This document shows positions 24,700 to 33,755 of a stretch of 64,000 bases of DNA, piece after piece. The notes below the pieces were generated by a model. That model made no database searches and was not told the origin of the DNA. It saw only the letters and a program-made list of their open reading frames with translations. The first letter of the stretch is position 1. Every line of letters starts with the position of its first letter. The DNA is taken from assembly GCF_900176515.1 (NCBI RefSeq), contig NZ_FWXV01000018.1:1-64000 (forward strand), read 5' to 3'. The DNA comes from Kibdelosporangium aridum. Lineage in GTDB: Bacteria > Actinomycetota > Actinomycetes > Mycobacteriales > Pseudonocardiaceae. Made by a program: the position numbers and the translations under genes.

Positions 24700-25527
24700 A
24701 TGCTGATCAGGGGAGTACGGACGACAGCGATCGCGGCTCTGGCGATTGTCCTCACCGGTGTGGTCGCCGCGCCAGCCGCGCACGGCATCGAAGGCGGCAC
24801 CGCAGCCACGGAGACGAAGAGCACGGTCCAGATTTTCTACAAGGGCGAGGTCGTGTGCGGCGGATCGCTGCTGGATGGCCGCCGTGTCATCACGTCGACG
24901 CGTTGTCTTGCGGACGTGGAGGATTGGAAGTCGAGCGATCTGACCGTGCGCGTCGGCGACCCCCGCTTGGGTCAGGGAGAACAGGCTACGGGTTGCGGCA
25001 CCCTCGGCCGGATAACCAGCGGCAACCCCGAAGACCCGAGCACGTGGAAGGTCTCGGACATCGAGGTGCTGTATCTGTCCAAGGCCGTCGCCTCCACGGA
25101 CTTCGCGCGGCCATCCGGCAGGCTTCCCAGTGTCGGCGACACCGTCACGGTCCGGGGCTACGGCCATGGCGGCGACCTCAAGGAAGCCACCGCCAAGGTC
25201 AAGACGGTCAATGACGTGATCCCAGGCGGCGACGATGTCAAGGAGGGCATGACGGTCGAGGGCATCAACGGTCACGCAGAGGCCCGCGACGCTGGAGCGC
25301 CCGTGTTCGTCCCCGCCAACGTCGCCGGCGTCGACCTCCAGGTCGGTGTCGTGGCCACGCCCGGCCACCTGGTGGAGATCCAGCCGCACCTCGACTTCCT
25401 CATTAGCGCGCTCCAGGAAGACCACCCCTTCTGCACGTCGGGTGGCGAAGGCCGCACGGCCGCCAGCGGCAAGGCGGCCGGGGACAAGCTCGTCGAGACG
25501 GCCAGCGGCGCGCTGCTGAAGTTCTGA
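24700..25527 (+). CDS. Secreted trypsin-fold protein lacking catalytic His and Ser
   Basis: A 275-residue exported protein with the S1 (chymotrypsin) fold. After the signal peptide (TTAIAALAIVLTGVVAAPAA) comes IEGGTAA, like the activated N-terminus of trypsins, and VVCGGSLLDGRRVITSTRC. At this point the family has TAAHC: the catalytic His is replaced by Arg68. The Asp is kept (SDIEVLYL, Asp120), but the GDSGGP box is RDAGAP (196-201), so the nucleophile is Ala198. It should bind but not cleave. ATG 24700 follows AAGGGGA. A terminator lies just after it. A decoy, inhibitor or adhesin role is possible. Confidence 0.85.
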   Translation: MLIRGVRTTAIAALAIVLTGVVAAPAAHGIEGGTAATETKSTVQIFYKGEVVCGGSLLDGRRVITSTRCLADVEDWKSSDLTVRVGDPRLGQGEQATGCGTLGRITSGNPEDPSTWKVSDIEVLYLSKAVASTDFARPSGRLPSVGDTVTVRGYGHGGDLKEATAKVKTVNDVIPGGDDVKEGMTVEGINGHAEARDAGAPVFVPANVAGVDLQVGVVATPGHLVEIQPHLDFLISALQEDHPFCTSGGEGRTAASGKAAGDKLVETASGALLKF

Positions 25528-25543
25528 TTTCCAGCTGGCCCGT

Positions 25544-25577
25544 GGGTGCTTTGCCGTGTCACAGCGGCAAAGCACCC
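25544..25577 (+). terminator. Rho-independent-type terminator
   Basis: Perfect 13-bp stem (GGGTGCTTTGCCG and CGGCAAAGCACCC) with an 8-nt loop, followed by TTCTTGTT. It lies between convergent genes and can serve both. Confidence 0.85.
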
Positions 25578-25608
25578 TTCTTGTTACGCGCGACCGGTCA
25601 GCAAGCGT

Positions 25609-25953
25609 CTACCAGCGCAGACCGATCATCGACGGTCCCTGCGGGCCGGAGACGAAGCCCTCAAGGTAGCCATGCCGCCCGCCGCTGGTGCACAGCCGCG
25701 ACTGCGCGGGAGCCTGGGCGTCGAAATTGGCCCGGCAGAGCACGCTTCCGTCGGACGTGACGACGTACTCGGCGTTTCCTGAGCCGTGTACGTCGAAGTC
25801 GACGTACAAGGTCCCGCCTTCGTAGCGCCGGTCCGGGCTGGTGCGACAGGTGTTTCCGTTGCAGGTCTCTGCCGATGCGGCCAAGGGCATCATGACCAGG
25901 GCCGCGGCAGCGACTGATGCCGTCACAGCCGCACGCTTCAGCGATTGACGCAC
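25609..25953 (-). CDS. Small secreted protein with four cysteines
   Basis: A 114-residue exported protein. The signal peptide (MRQSLKRAAVTASVAAAALV, ending near PLAASAE) is followed by a compact beta-rich domain of about 85 residues with four Cys (ETCNGNTCRTSP, GSVLCRANF, SRLCTSGG), probably two disulfides. The DRRYEGGTLYVDFDVHGSGN segment looks like a beta-sandwich. I do not recognise the family. It is convergent with the inactive protease homologue and shares its terminator. Confidence 0.72.
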   Translation of the reverse strand: MRQSLKRAAVTASVAAAALVMMPLAASAETCNGNTCRTSPDRRYEGGTLYVDFDVHGSGNAEYVVTSDGSVLCRANFDAQAPAQSRLCTSGGRHGYLEGFVSGPQGPSMIGLRW

Positions 25954-26254
25954 TGAGTTTCCTCCCGATTTCGCGGTTCACTGCCGGTGGGTAACCAACA
26001 GCGGTCCTTTAGCGAAAAACTCCACACAGATCGTGGCTGGGCGTGACTTCAAACTGGCAACAGCGTGGTTTCACGACTTCTCGTGCGGCATCGACCGTGC
26101 CGTCGCCGATCCCCGCGACCATCACGTGTCCTCCCCGCCCGGTCAGTCCGATTCGGACAGTGAGGAACGACCAGCGGCTGGCCGTCTCCGGTTGCGATCC
26201 GCAGTGGGTCTCCTGTGCGTGCGGCAGGGCCTTGTCTTTGGGGATACTCGCCGT
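25954..26254. other. Divergent intergenic region
   Basis: About 300 bp between the divergent small secreted protein gene and the amidohydrolase gene; it should hold both promoters. I see no distinct repeat or operator. Confidence 0.4.
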
Positions 26255-27604
26255 ATGACTGTCGATTTGTTGGTCTCTGGTGGATTCGTGGTTACGCCGA
26301 ACGGGCGCCGTCGTGCGAACGTCGCGGTCGTCGACGGCAGGATCGTCCACGTCGGCGACGACAGACCGGCTGCCAGGCAAGAGGTGGACGCGTCAGGTCT
26401 GCTGGTGCTGCCAGGCGGGGTCGACACCCACGTGCATTTGATGGACCCGGGCAGCACGGACCGTGAGGACTTCCCGACCGGCACGGGCGCTGCCGCATCG
26501 GCCGGGGTGACGACCATCATCGAACACAGTCATGGCCAACCGGTCCGAACTGTCGACGATCTGCGGGACAAGCAGGCGTACCTGAGCGGCCGTGCCAATG
26601 TCGACTTTGGACTCGCTGCGCATGCCTGGCCGTCGGCCACCGATGTCGCTGCGTTGTGGCAGGCCGGTGTCGCCTTCTTCAAAGTCTTCACGTGCGATAC
26701 ACACGGCATTCCTGGACACGACGCCGCAGCGCTGCGCCACCATCTCGCGTCGACCGCCATGGTCGACGCGGTGAGCCTCGTTCACTGCGAGGACGACAGC
26801 ATCACCGCTGACGCCGAACGCCTGCTCAGGCGGTCCGGTCGAACTGACGGCAGCGTGGTGCCGGAATGGCGTGATCGCGACGCCGAGGTCGTCGCGGCGG
26901 CGGTCACTGCCATTCTCGTGCGCAGGAGTGGGGCGCGGGCGGTGGTCGCGCACGTCAGCCATCCTGAGGTTGCCGATTACATCCAGCGAGAGCGGGCAGC
27001 CGGTGCCCGGCTTGGCGCGGAGGCCTGCCCGCAGTACTTCTTGCTGCGGGAGCACGAGGTGCACGAACATGGCGCGCTTCGCAAGTTCACCCCGCCCGCC
27101 AGGGCCCGCACCGACGCCGACGAGGCGGAGCTGTGGCGGTTGCTCCGGTCGGGCACCCTGACGCACATGTCCACCGACCATGCGCCGTCCACTTTGGAGC
27201 AAAAGGCGGCCGGTGACATCTGGAACGTGCACTTCGGACTGCCCGGGCTGGACAGCACCATGCCCGTGCTGCTGGACGCCTGCGCCCGCGGTCATCTCGC
27301 GGTCGAGGACGTCGCCCGCGTCTACGCCGAGGTTCCTGCCCGGCTGTACGGACTCTGGCCGCGCAAAGGCCGGATCGGCCCGGGTGCCGACGCGGATCTC
27401 GTCCTTGTCGATCCCGGCCACACGTGGACGCTCAGCAACGACGCGGTGCTTTCCAAGGCTGGATGGACACCGTTCGACGGCCGCCGGATCATCGGCCGGG
27501 TCGTGCGCACTTTTCTGCGCGGGCGGCTTGTCGCGCAGGAGGGGAAACCGACGGACGGCCGAGACGGTGCGTTCCTGGGTCGCAATGCGCAGGCAAGTCC
27601 ATAA
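26255..27604 (+). CDS. Dihydroorotase/allantoinase-like amidohydrolase
   Basis: A 449-residue cyclic amidohydrolase of the dihydroorotase-hydantoinase-allantoinase group, which opens cyclic amides with a binuclear metal centre. The ligands are visible: His59 and His61 (GVDTHVHLMDPG), the carbamylation Lys143 (FFKVFTCD), His177 (LVHCED), His236 (AHVSH) and Asp308 (MSTDHAPS). The C-terminal RIGPGADADLVLVDPGHTWT is typical. EDFPTGTGAAASAGVTTIIE resembles allantoinase/hydantoinase more than pyrC-type enzymes. It is not next to pyrimidine genes, so a catabolic role (purine or hydantoin) is more likely. Confidence 0.87.
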   Translation: MTVDLLVSGGFVVTPNGRRRANVAVVDGRIVHVGDDRPAARQEVDASGLLVLPGGVDTHVHLMDPGSTDREDFPTGTGAAASAGVTTIIEHSHGQPVRTVDDLRDKQAYLSGRANVDFGLAAHAWPSATDVAALWQAGVAFFKVFTCDTHGIPGHDAAALRHHLASTAMVDAVSLVHCEDDSITADAERLLRRSGRTDGSVVPEWRDRDAEVVAAAVTAILVRRSGARAVVAHVSHPEVADYIQRERAAGARLGAEACPQYFLLREHEVHEHGALRKFTPPARARTDADEAELWRLLRSGTLTHMSTDHAPSTLEQKAAGDIWNVHFGLPGLDSTMPVLLDACARGHLAVEDVARVYAEVPARLYGLWPRKGRIGPGADADLVLVDPGHTWTLSNDAVLSKAGWTPFDGRRIIGRVVRTFLRGRLVAQEGKPTDGRDGAFLGRNAQASP

Positions 27605-28229
27605 TGGACGGGTTTTGCCGGTTCCCTCGAATGGCCGCGTTGCCTGGTTTAAGTCGTGCCTGAAGCTGACGCTTGTACCTTGTGAAGTGTCCACTTTCTG
27701 TGCTGGCCCCGGCATTTGTTGACGGTTGTGCTTCGGTTCAACCTTAAGGTGGGTTGCGAACGATCCGGCGGCTGGGTAACGTTATTGCAGGGGTTGGCCC
27801 AGATCGTTATCCGGGTTGGGGGAAATCTTGACTCATCTGCAACGCCGCGCCTGCGAACATCTGTTACGCCTGTTGTCGCAGCGATAGTCCTGTTGATATT
27901 ACCGCTGGTACAGCACGGGTATGTGCTGGTTCTTCGTCGCGCACCTTGACTGTTCGGCACTGTGTTCGGTGTTCCTGTGTGTGCCTGGCAGAGTATTTGT
28001 TCGCCAGGACGCATATCACCTCGACAGTGTGACCGTTTCGGGTCAAATAATATGCTCATTGAATTGATCGACTCGGATCGGATCCCGCGGCGCCCGATTT
28101 TCCGACCGGTCTTCCCCGCGGCACGAGTTGATGTGTGCGGCGGACAATCGTCGGCGTCAGCGAAACCAGTCCAAGCCCCGGTTTCCGGCAGCGATGCCGG
28201 CTGGGCCACGCCGGATGGATGGCAAACTC
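27605..28229. other. Intergenic region with no supported gene
   Basis: About 625 bp, less GC-rich than its surroundings between about 27700 and 28060. It should carry the promoter of the flavin oxidase gene. No protein-like frame or RNA gene was recognised. Confidence 0.4.
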
Positions 28230-29588
28230 ATGAACGACAGCCTTGCTCGCCTTCGCTCGCAACTGGGCGATCGGGTGGTGTTGCCCGGCGCGCCGGACTA
28301 CGACGAGGTGCGCCGGATCTGGAACGCCATGCACGACAGGCGTCCCGCTCTGATCGCTCGCTGCCTCAGCGCCGAGGACGTGGCATCCGTGCTGAGGTAC
28401 GCGACTGCTGCGGACAAGAAGGTCACCGTGCGAGGCGGCGGCCACAATGTCGCCGGTGCCGCGCTCGCGGACGACGCGGTACTGATCGATCTTTCCTTGA
28501 TGCGGGAAGTCATCGTGGACACCGCCGCCGGACTGGCGTACGCGCAGGGCGGTTGCTTGCTGCGCGATGTCGACGCGGCGACCACGCCACATGGTCTCGC
28601 GTGCCCAGCCGGTGTGGTCTCGCACACCGGTCTCGGCGGACTCGCCCTCGGCGGCGGATACGGCTGGCTGGCCCGTAAATGGGGACTGACGTGTGATCAC
28701 ATCGTTGCCGCGGAAGTGGTTCTCACGGACGGTTCGATCGTCCAGACCGACGCGCAAACGCATCCGGACCTGTTCTGGGCGTTGAAAGGCGGTGGCGGCG
28801 GCTTCGGTGTCGTCACCCGGTTCGCCCTCCGCTTGTGCCCAGTCGGTCAGGTCCATCTGCACACGGGCGTCTACGCGCTGGACAACGCGGGCGAAGCGCT
28901 GGCCGCGTACCGGGACTTCGCCGAGAAGCAGCCGGCCGACCTGCACACCGTCGGGGCGTTGAAGCAGGCAGGCGCTCAGGACTGGATTCCCCAGTCGCTG
29001 CACGGCAAGCCCGTGCTGGTTCTGACAGCCGGGTGGTTCGGCGCACCTGCCGAGGGTCCCGCCGCCACCAAGCCGCTGTTCGACGCGACAGTCCCGGCGG
29101 CAACGCGCCGCCAACTGCTGACCTACGCCCAGCTGCAGGCACTGGCTGATCACAGCGAACCGCATGGCAACAGGTACTACACCAAGTCCTGTTACCTCGC
29201 TGATCTCACCGGTCGGCCGATCGAGGAATTCCTCGGCGCCGCAAGGGACATCCGGTCAAGCCGGTCGTGTATCGACTTCGAGTACCTGCGTGGTGCGATC
29301 GACGACGTCATGGACGAGGACTCGGCGTTCCCCGGCCGGGCGGCACCGTACATCTACACGGCTTCCGCGCAGTGGACCGACATCCGCGACGACGGCGAGA
29401 ACGTCGACTGGGCACGGCACAGCGTCGAACGCCTGGCCGCCTGGCGGTACGGCGGTGCCTATGTGAACTACGTCCAGGACGAACCAGAGGGGAAGTTCCT
29501 CGAAGTTTTCGGTGAGTCCCGATACCGGCGGCTCGCGGCAGTCAAGCAGCGCTACGACCCGCACAACGTTCTGCGCCACCGCCCGTGA
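28230..29588 (+). CDS. BBE-type FAD-linked oxidase
   Basis: A 452-residue flavoprotein of the berberine-bridge/VAO family. The FAD-attachment His lies in RGGGHNVAG (His72). The FAD-binding core continues with GVVSHTGLGGLALGGGYGWL, and the BBE C-terminal segment is present (AYVNYVQDEPEGKF, then YDPHNVLRH). The Cys used for a second covalent FAD bond is not seen at the usual place. No signal peptide is present, so it is cytosolic. It may oxidise an alcohol or amine on the NRPS product. ATG 28230 gives a clean N-terminus; 28215 is an alternative. Its stop overlaps the next start (GTGA). Confidence 0.87.
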   Translation: MNDSLARLRSQLGDRVVLPGAPDYDEVRRIWNAMHDRRPALIARCLSAEDVASVLRYATAADKKVTVRGGGHNVAGAALADDAVLIDLSLMREVIVDTAAGLAYAQGGCLLRDVDAATTPHGLACPAGVVSHTGLGGLALGGGYGWLARKWGLTCDHIVAAEVVLTDGSIVQTDAQTHPDLFWALKGGGGGFGVVTRFALRLCPVGQVHLHTGVYALDNAGEALAAYRDFAEKQPADLHTVGALKQAGAQDWIPQSLHGKPVLVLTAGWFGAPAEGPAATKPLFDATVPAATRRQLLTYAQLQALADHSEPHGNRYYTKSCYLADLTGRPIEEFLGAARDIRSSRSCIDFEYLRGAIDDVMDEDSAFPGRAAPYIYTASAQWTDIRDDGENVDWARHSVERLAAWRYGGAYVNYVQDEPEGKFLEVFGESRYRRLAAVKQRYDPHNVLRHRP

Positions 29589-30670
29589 CGGCGAGCCAAG
29601 CCGCAACAGAAAGGAAGAAAGCCGTGCCTGCCACCGCACCCGTGCGCCCACCGGCCATTTCGGACTCCAATGAGCCGTCCGCACTGATCGAAGCGCTCCG
29701 GTCACCCTGGTATCCGCTCGTGGCCGAACTGCACGATGTCGTGCTGTCCGCGACGGTGTCCTACGCGAGCTCGCAGGGGCTCAAGGCGCTGTACCTGCCT
29801 GTCACGACAAGAACGATCACGTGTCCGACGGCGTTAGGCAGCGACTCCGAACCCGTTCCGGTCACCGTCAGCGGAGTCAACACCTTCCTCGCCGACTCCA
29901 TGCAGTTCGCGCTGGAGTACGGCTGCCGGCTTGCTCGCAGCGGGTGCTACAACATCATGCCGTCGTTTCGCGGCGAGGAACCGGACGAGACGCATCTTGG
30001 CCAGTACACGCACAGCGAGGCCGAGATCATCGGCGGTATGGACGACCTGATCCGATATGTCAGCGGCTATGTCAAGGCGCTGGCCGCGGCCATCCTCGAC
30101 CGCGTCGGCGAGCGCCTGGCGGAGAGCCGTGGCGACGTCTCGCATGTGGAGCGGATGGCCAACCGGGTGGGCGCCTTCGAGGAGTTGTCCTTTGACGAAG
30201 CCGTCCGAATCGTCGATGACGTCGAGGGAACCGTCAAGGACGAGGGGATATGGCGGTCATTGACCCGCAAGGGCGAACAGCTGTTGATGGAACGGGTCGA
30301 CGAGTTCCTCTGGGTCCACCACTTCGACAGCCTCGCTGTGCCCTTCTATCAGGCGTTCGGCGACGAGGACGCGCGCACGACAAAGAGCGCGGACATGTTC
30401 TTCGGGATCGGTGAGGTCGTCGGCGGCGGTGAGCGACACTCCAATGTGGAGCAACTGCGCAAGTCGATGGCGATCCACGGCGTCAACGAGCTGGAATACG
30501 ACTGGTACGTGCGCATGTTGCAGGAAGCCCCGATGCGGACCGCCGGCTTCGGTATGGGCGTCGAGCGGTTCCTGATGTGGGTGTTGCGGCACGACGACAT
30601 CCGTGACATCCCGCTGATCTCCCGTGTGGGAGAACAGAAGGACTGGCCGCCCGCGGTCGTCCGGCCCTGA
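29585..30670 (+). CDS. AsnRS/AspRS-like class II synthetase without anticodon-binding domain
   Basis: A 361-residue protein built on the class II aminoacyl-tRNA synthetase core of asparaginyl/aspartyl enzymes: motif 2 in CYNIMPSFRGEEPDETHLGQ (121-140) and motif 3 in GFGMGVERFLMWVLRHDDIR (321-340). The N-terminal OB-fold for anticodon binding is absent, so it is not a normal tRNA synthetase; stand-alone cores like this act as amide ligases (asparagine synthetase A type) or make aminoacyl adenylates in natural-product pathways. It overlaps the flavin oxidase stop by 4 nt and converges on the NRPS operon, whose second NRPS activates Asp. That suggests amidation or Asp activation in the same pathway. 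Confidence 0.8.
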   Translation: MTASQAATERKKAVPATAPVRPPAISDSNEPSALIEALRSPWYPLVAELHDVVLSATVSYASSQGLKALYLPVTTRTITCPTALGSDSEPVPVTVSGVNTFLADSMQFALEYGCRLARSGCYNIMPSFRGEEPDETHLGQYTHSEAEIIGGMDDLIRYVSGYVKALAAAILDRVGERLAESRGDVSHVERMANRVGAFEELSFDEAVRIVDDVEGTVKDEGIWRSLTRKGEQLLMERVDEFLWVHHFDSLAVPFYQAFGDEDARTTKSADMFFGIGEVVGGGERHSNVEQLRKSMAIHGVNELEYDWYVRMLQEAPMRTAGFGMGVERFLMWVLRHDDIRDIPLISRVGEQKDWPPAVVRP

Positions 30671-30685
30671 TTCGACTGGGAGGCA

Positions 30686-30722
30686 GGACCATGGGCGCAC
30701 GGTCACCCTGCACCCATGGTCC
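30686..30722. terminator. Hairpin between the convergent NRPS-cluster operons
   Basis: Arms GGACCATGGG (30686-30695) and CCCATGGTCC (30713-30722) are perfect complements with a 17-nt loop. It lies exactly between the AsnRS-like gene and the end of the long minus-strand operon. Confidence 0.65.
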
Positions 30723-30731
30723 ATTGCCCGA

Positions 30732-33700
30732 TCAGTGATGGACGCTTTCGTCCCACGACGCCGCCACCGACTCGATGGCCCACAACATCCGGTCAGCCAG
30801 CGCGTTGACATAGTCGGCTCCGTAGTGGCCCCTGCTCGCGCTCACCTCGACGACCAACCCGTCCGCATCCGGTGTGTCGTACACCTCGACACGCAACGGC
30901 AGACTGCTGTGGTCTCGGAACTCCTGGTCCCCGAACTCGATGCCAAGCTCGGTCAACTCGTCCTGCGGATGGAAATGGGTGTAGCTGAACGCCATGTCGA
31001 ACGGTCGTCCACCGGCGAGCTTTTCCAGCTCCTGATAGGGAAAGCGCCGGTACGGCAGCAGTTGCGTCTCGGCAAGCAGCGCGTCCCTCGCCAGGGACCC
31101 CCAGCTGGCGCCTGCCATGCGGAGCCTGATCGGCACGTGGTTGACGAACAGGCCGAGCGTTCGATCGCCGCCCACGCCCTCGATCCGGCCGTTCACCGAA
31201 AGCCCGACCACTGAATCGTCCACACCGGACAGATCTGACACGGCGGCGCAGTAGGCGGCGACGAGCTGGCTCTTGATCGGGATGCCGTGCCGGGTGGCGT
31301 TTTCCGCGGCAAGACGAGCCACAGCAGGCGGCACGAGTCGCTTCGCCTGATATCGGACACCTGTGGCCTGCACCGAGCTGACGACCGGATCGGTGCCGAG
31401 TACGCCGGTGAAGTGATCGCGGCATTGCTGGGAGCGCATCACTTCCTGTTCCTGCCGCACGTATTCGGCGAACGGAGCGGTGGGCGGTAGTTCCACGGGG
31501 GTGCCGGTGAGCAGGCCGTGATAGACGGTCAACAGCTCTACCAGGAGCATCGACTCGCTCCACCCGTCCAGGATCGCGTGATGGAACGCGAACGAGAGCC
31601 GGAACGAGTTCTCGGTGAGATGCGCGGCGTGCACCCGGATCAGCGGCGCCGACTCCGGATCGAAGAGCGCGCTCAGTGTCTCGGCCATCCGTTCGTGCCG
31701 CAGAGCAACCTCATCGGCGTCGAGTCCCCGGAGATCCTCGACCGTCGCGGTCAATCTCGGCTCGGCAGCCACCACCTGCATCGGCTCGTCATAGCCGCCG
31801 AGATCGAAACCGGTCCGCAGGATCTCGTGCCGGACCGCCATCGCGTGCAGGGCCTCGTTCAGCAGATCCGGGTGCAGCGGGAGGTCGATGCGGCGCGAAA
31901 CGAAGTCCACATAAAGGGAACCTTCGCTGACCAGGCTCTCGTAAAGCAGGCCAAGTTGCAGCCGGGTGGCGGGGTAGACGGTGCCCGTGCCGGTGGTCTG
32001 CTCGACGGGTGCCGATCCGGAGAGTTCCCGGCATGCATCACGCAGGACCGGTGTGGTGAACAGGGTGGTGAGAGTGAGCGGCAGGCCGCGTTCCTCGGCC
32101 TGCGCGATGACCCGGATCGCCAGCAGCGAATCGCCGCCGAGTGCGAAGAAGTCGTCGTCCGGACCAACGGCCGGGACACCGAGCACGCTCTGCCAGATCT
32201 CGGCCAGCGTGCTCTCGGCACCAGGTGCGGTCGTGCCAGTGGCGCGTGGCTCGGGGCCGGCCGGAGCGTCGGCCAGCACCGCCCGGTCGACCTTGCCACT
32301 CGCGGTCAGCGGGAGGTGGTCGCGGATCACGTACCGCGACGGTCGCAGGTAGTCGGGCAGGATCGCGGCCACGTGTGCTGCGACCTCGGTCTCGATGTTC
32401 GTGTCCGCCGCGGCGGACACGAGGTGGGCGACGAGCTGATCGACCCCGTCCGGGGTGCGCACGTGCACCACAGCCGCCGCCCGCACGTCCGCGTGGTCGA
32501 GCAGGACCTGCTCGACCTCCTGGAGTTCGATTCGGTGGCCACGCACCTTGACCTGGTCGTCGAGTCTGCCTGTGAACACGATCCGGCCGTGCTCGTCGAG
32601 CACGCCGCTGTCACCCGTTGCGTACAAGCGGGCTCCGGGCACGTCGGTGAACGGGTCGGGCACGAACCGGAGACTGGTGAGCCCTGGCAGGTTCAGGTAT
32701 CCACGAGTGACAGGCACCCCGCCGATGTGGATCTCGCCTTCGGTGGCGGGCCTGCCGTGCGCGTCGAGCAGGTGCAGCCGAGCGCCCGCGATGGGAGCGC
32801 CGATCGGCAGCCGCTCGTCCGCGGTGGTCACCGGGAAGCTGCTGACGAGAGTGGACGCCTCGGTGGGGCCGTACACGTTGCGCAGCGAGTTGTTCGCGCC
32901 ACGGGCGCGATGCGCGTGCGCGTGCCGTACGGACATCACGTCTCCGCCCACGATGAGCCGGGGTACCGCGTCGAGGACCTCCGGACGGGTGTCCTGCACG
33001 ACGTGGAACAGTGCAGGCGTCAGCAGCAGCGTGGTCACGCCCTCCCGCGCGAGTACCGTCGGGAGGTCCTCGATCGCGTCGTAGGAGGGTGCGGCGAGGA
33101 CAAGCGTGGCGCCGTTGGCGAGCGCGCCCCAGATCTCGAACGCGGAGGCGTCGAAGGCGAGCGGCGCCAGCTGCAGGAAGACCTCATCTGGTCCGAAGTG
33201 GACATAGTCCTGGTGCGGGGCGACGAGATTGGCCACCCCGCGATGGGTGACGCAGACTCCCTTCGGACGCCCGGTCGTCCCCGAGGTGTAGATGACGTAG
33301 GCCAGGTTGTCCGGTCGTACGGCAGGCCACTGCTGTGGCGGTGGCACCTCGGCCAGACGGTCGATCAGCACGGCTTTGCGTGCCGGAAGTGCGTCCACGA
33401 GCCCTGTGCGTGTCACCACGAGGTCCGCCCCCGCGTCGTCGAGCAGGTACCGCAACCGGTCCGCCGGGTGGTTCACCGGCAGCGGCAGATAGGCGGATCC
33501 GGCCTTGAGCACGCCGAGCAAAGCCACGATCGCGGCCGTTGACCGTTCCAAGTGGACACCCACGATCCGCTCAGCGCCCGCGCCGTGCGCGACCAGTGCG
33601 GCGGCGACCTGGTCGGCCTGGCGGGCCAGATCGCGATAGCTGACGCGGGTGTCGCCGGACACCACCGCGATCCGGTCGCCCGACTCCGTTGCCACGCGGT

Positions 33701-33755
33701 CGATGGACTCGTGCACCGGGATGGTCTGCGTGCGGACGGCGTGCGAGATCGTCAT
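30732..33755 (-). CDS. NRPS, A-T-C (probable starter module)
   Basis: A 1007-residue peptide synthetase. Adenylation domain, residues about 10-500: YVIYTSGTTGRPKG, NVYGPTEAS, ATGDSG, and the A10 Lys in TASGKVDR. Thiolation domain: DDFFALGGDSLL with Ser543. Condensation domain, about 590-1007: HHAILDG at 725-731. My hand-read specificity code is D-A-F-L-I-G-V-T-L-K, which fits a hydrophobic residue but matches no code I am sure of. Unlike the other three NRPS proteins it begins directly with the A domain, without a partial C domain, which suits a first module. ATG overlaps the P450 stop (ATGA). It is the last gene of the operon. Confidence 0.9.
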   Translation of the reverse strand: MTISHAVRTQTIPVHESIDRVATESGDRIAVVSGDTRVSYRDLARQADQVAAALVAHGAGAERIVGVHLERSTAAIVALLGVLKAGSAYLPLPVNHPADRLRYLLDDAGADLVVTRTGLVDALPARKAVLIDRLAEVPPPQQWPAVRPDNLAYVIYTSGTTGRPKGVCVTHRGVANLVAPHQDYVHFGPDEVFLQLAPLAFDASAFEIWGALANGATLVLAAPSYDAIEDLPTVLAREGVTTLLLTPALFHVVQDTRPEVLDAVPRLIVGGDVMSVRHAHAHRARGANNSLRNVYGPTEASTLVSSFPVTTADERLPIGAPIAGARLHLLDAHGRPATEGEIHIGGVPVTRGYLNLPGLTSLRFVPDPFTDVPGARLYATGDSGVLDEHGRIVFTGRLDDQVKVRGHRIELQEVEQVLLDHADVRAAAVVHVRTPDGVDQLVAHLVSAAADTNIETEVAAHVAAILPDYLRPSRYVIRDHLPLTASGKVDRAVLADAPAGPEPRATGTTAPGAESTLAEIWQSVLGVPAVGPDDDFFALGGDSLLAIRVIAQAEERGLPLTLTTLFTTPVLRDACRELSGSAPVEQTTGTGTVYPATRLQLGLLYESLVSEGSLYVDFVSRRIDLPLHPDLLNEALHAMAVRHEILRTGFDLGGYDEPMQVVAAEPRLTATVEDLRGLDADEVALRHERMAETLSALFDPESAPLIRVHAAHLTENSFRLSFAFHHAILDGWSESMLLVELLTVYHGLLTGTPVELPPTAPFAEYVRQEQEVMRSQQCRDHFTGVLGTDPVVSSVQATGVRYQAKRLVPPAVARLAAENATRHGIPIKSQLVAAYCAAVSDLSGVDDSVVGLSVNGRIEGVGGDRTLGLFVNHVPIRLRMAGASWGSLARDALLAETQLLPYRRFPYQELEKLAGGRPFDMAFSYTHFHPQDELTELGIEFGDQEFRDHSSLPLRVEVYDTPDADGLVVEVSASRGHYGADYVNALADRMLWAIESVAASWDESVHH

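Noticed and set aside
31518..33542. 674-codon plus-strand frame opposite the A-T-C NRPS
   Set aside because: Antisense shadow of a gene with clear NRPS motifs; no protein family features. The same applies to long antisense frames at 36765-38684, 44321-46486, 56209-58131 and 59280-61256.
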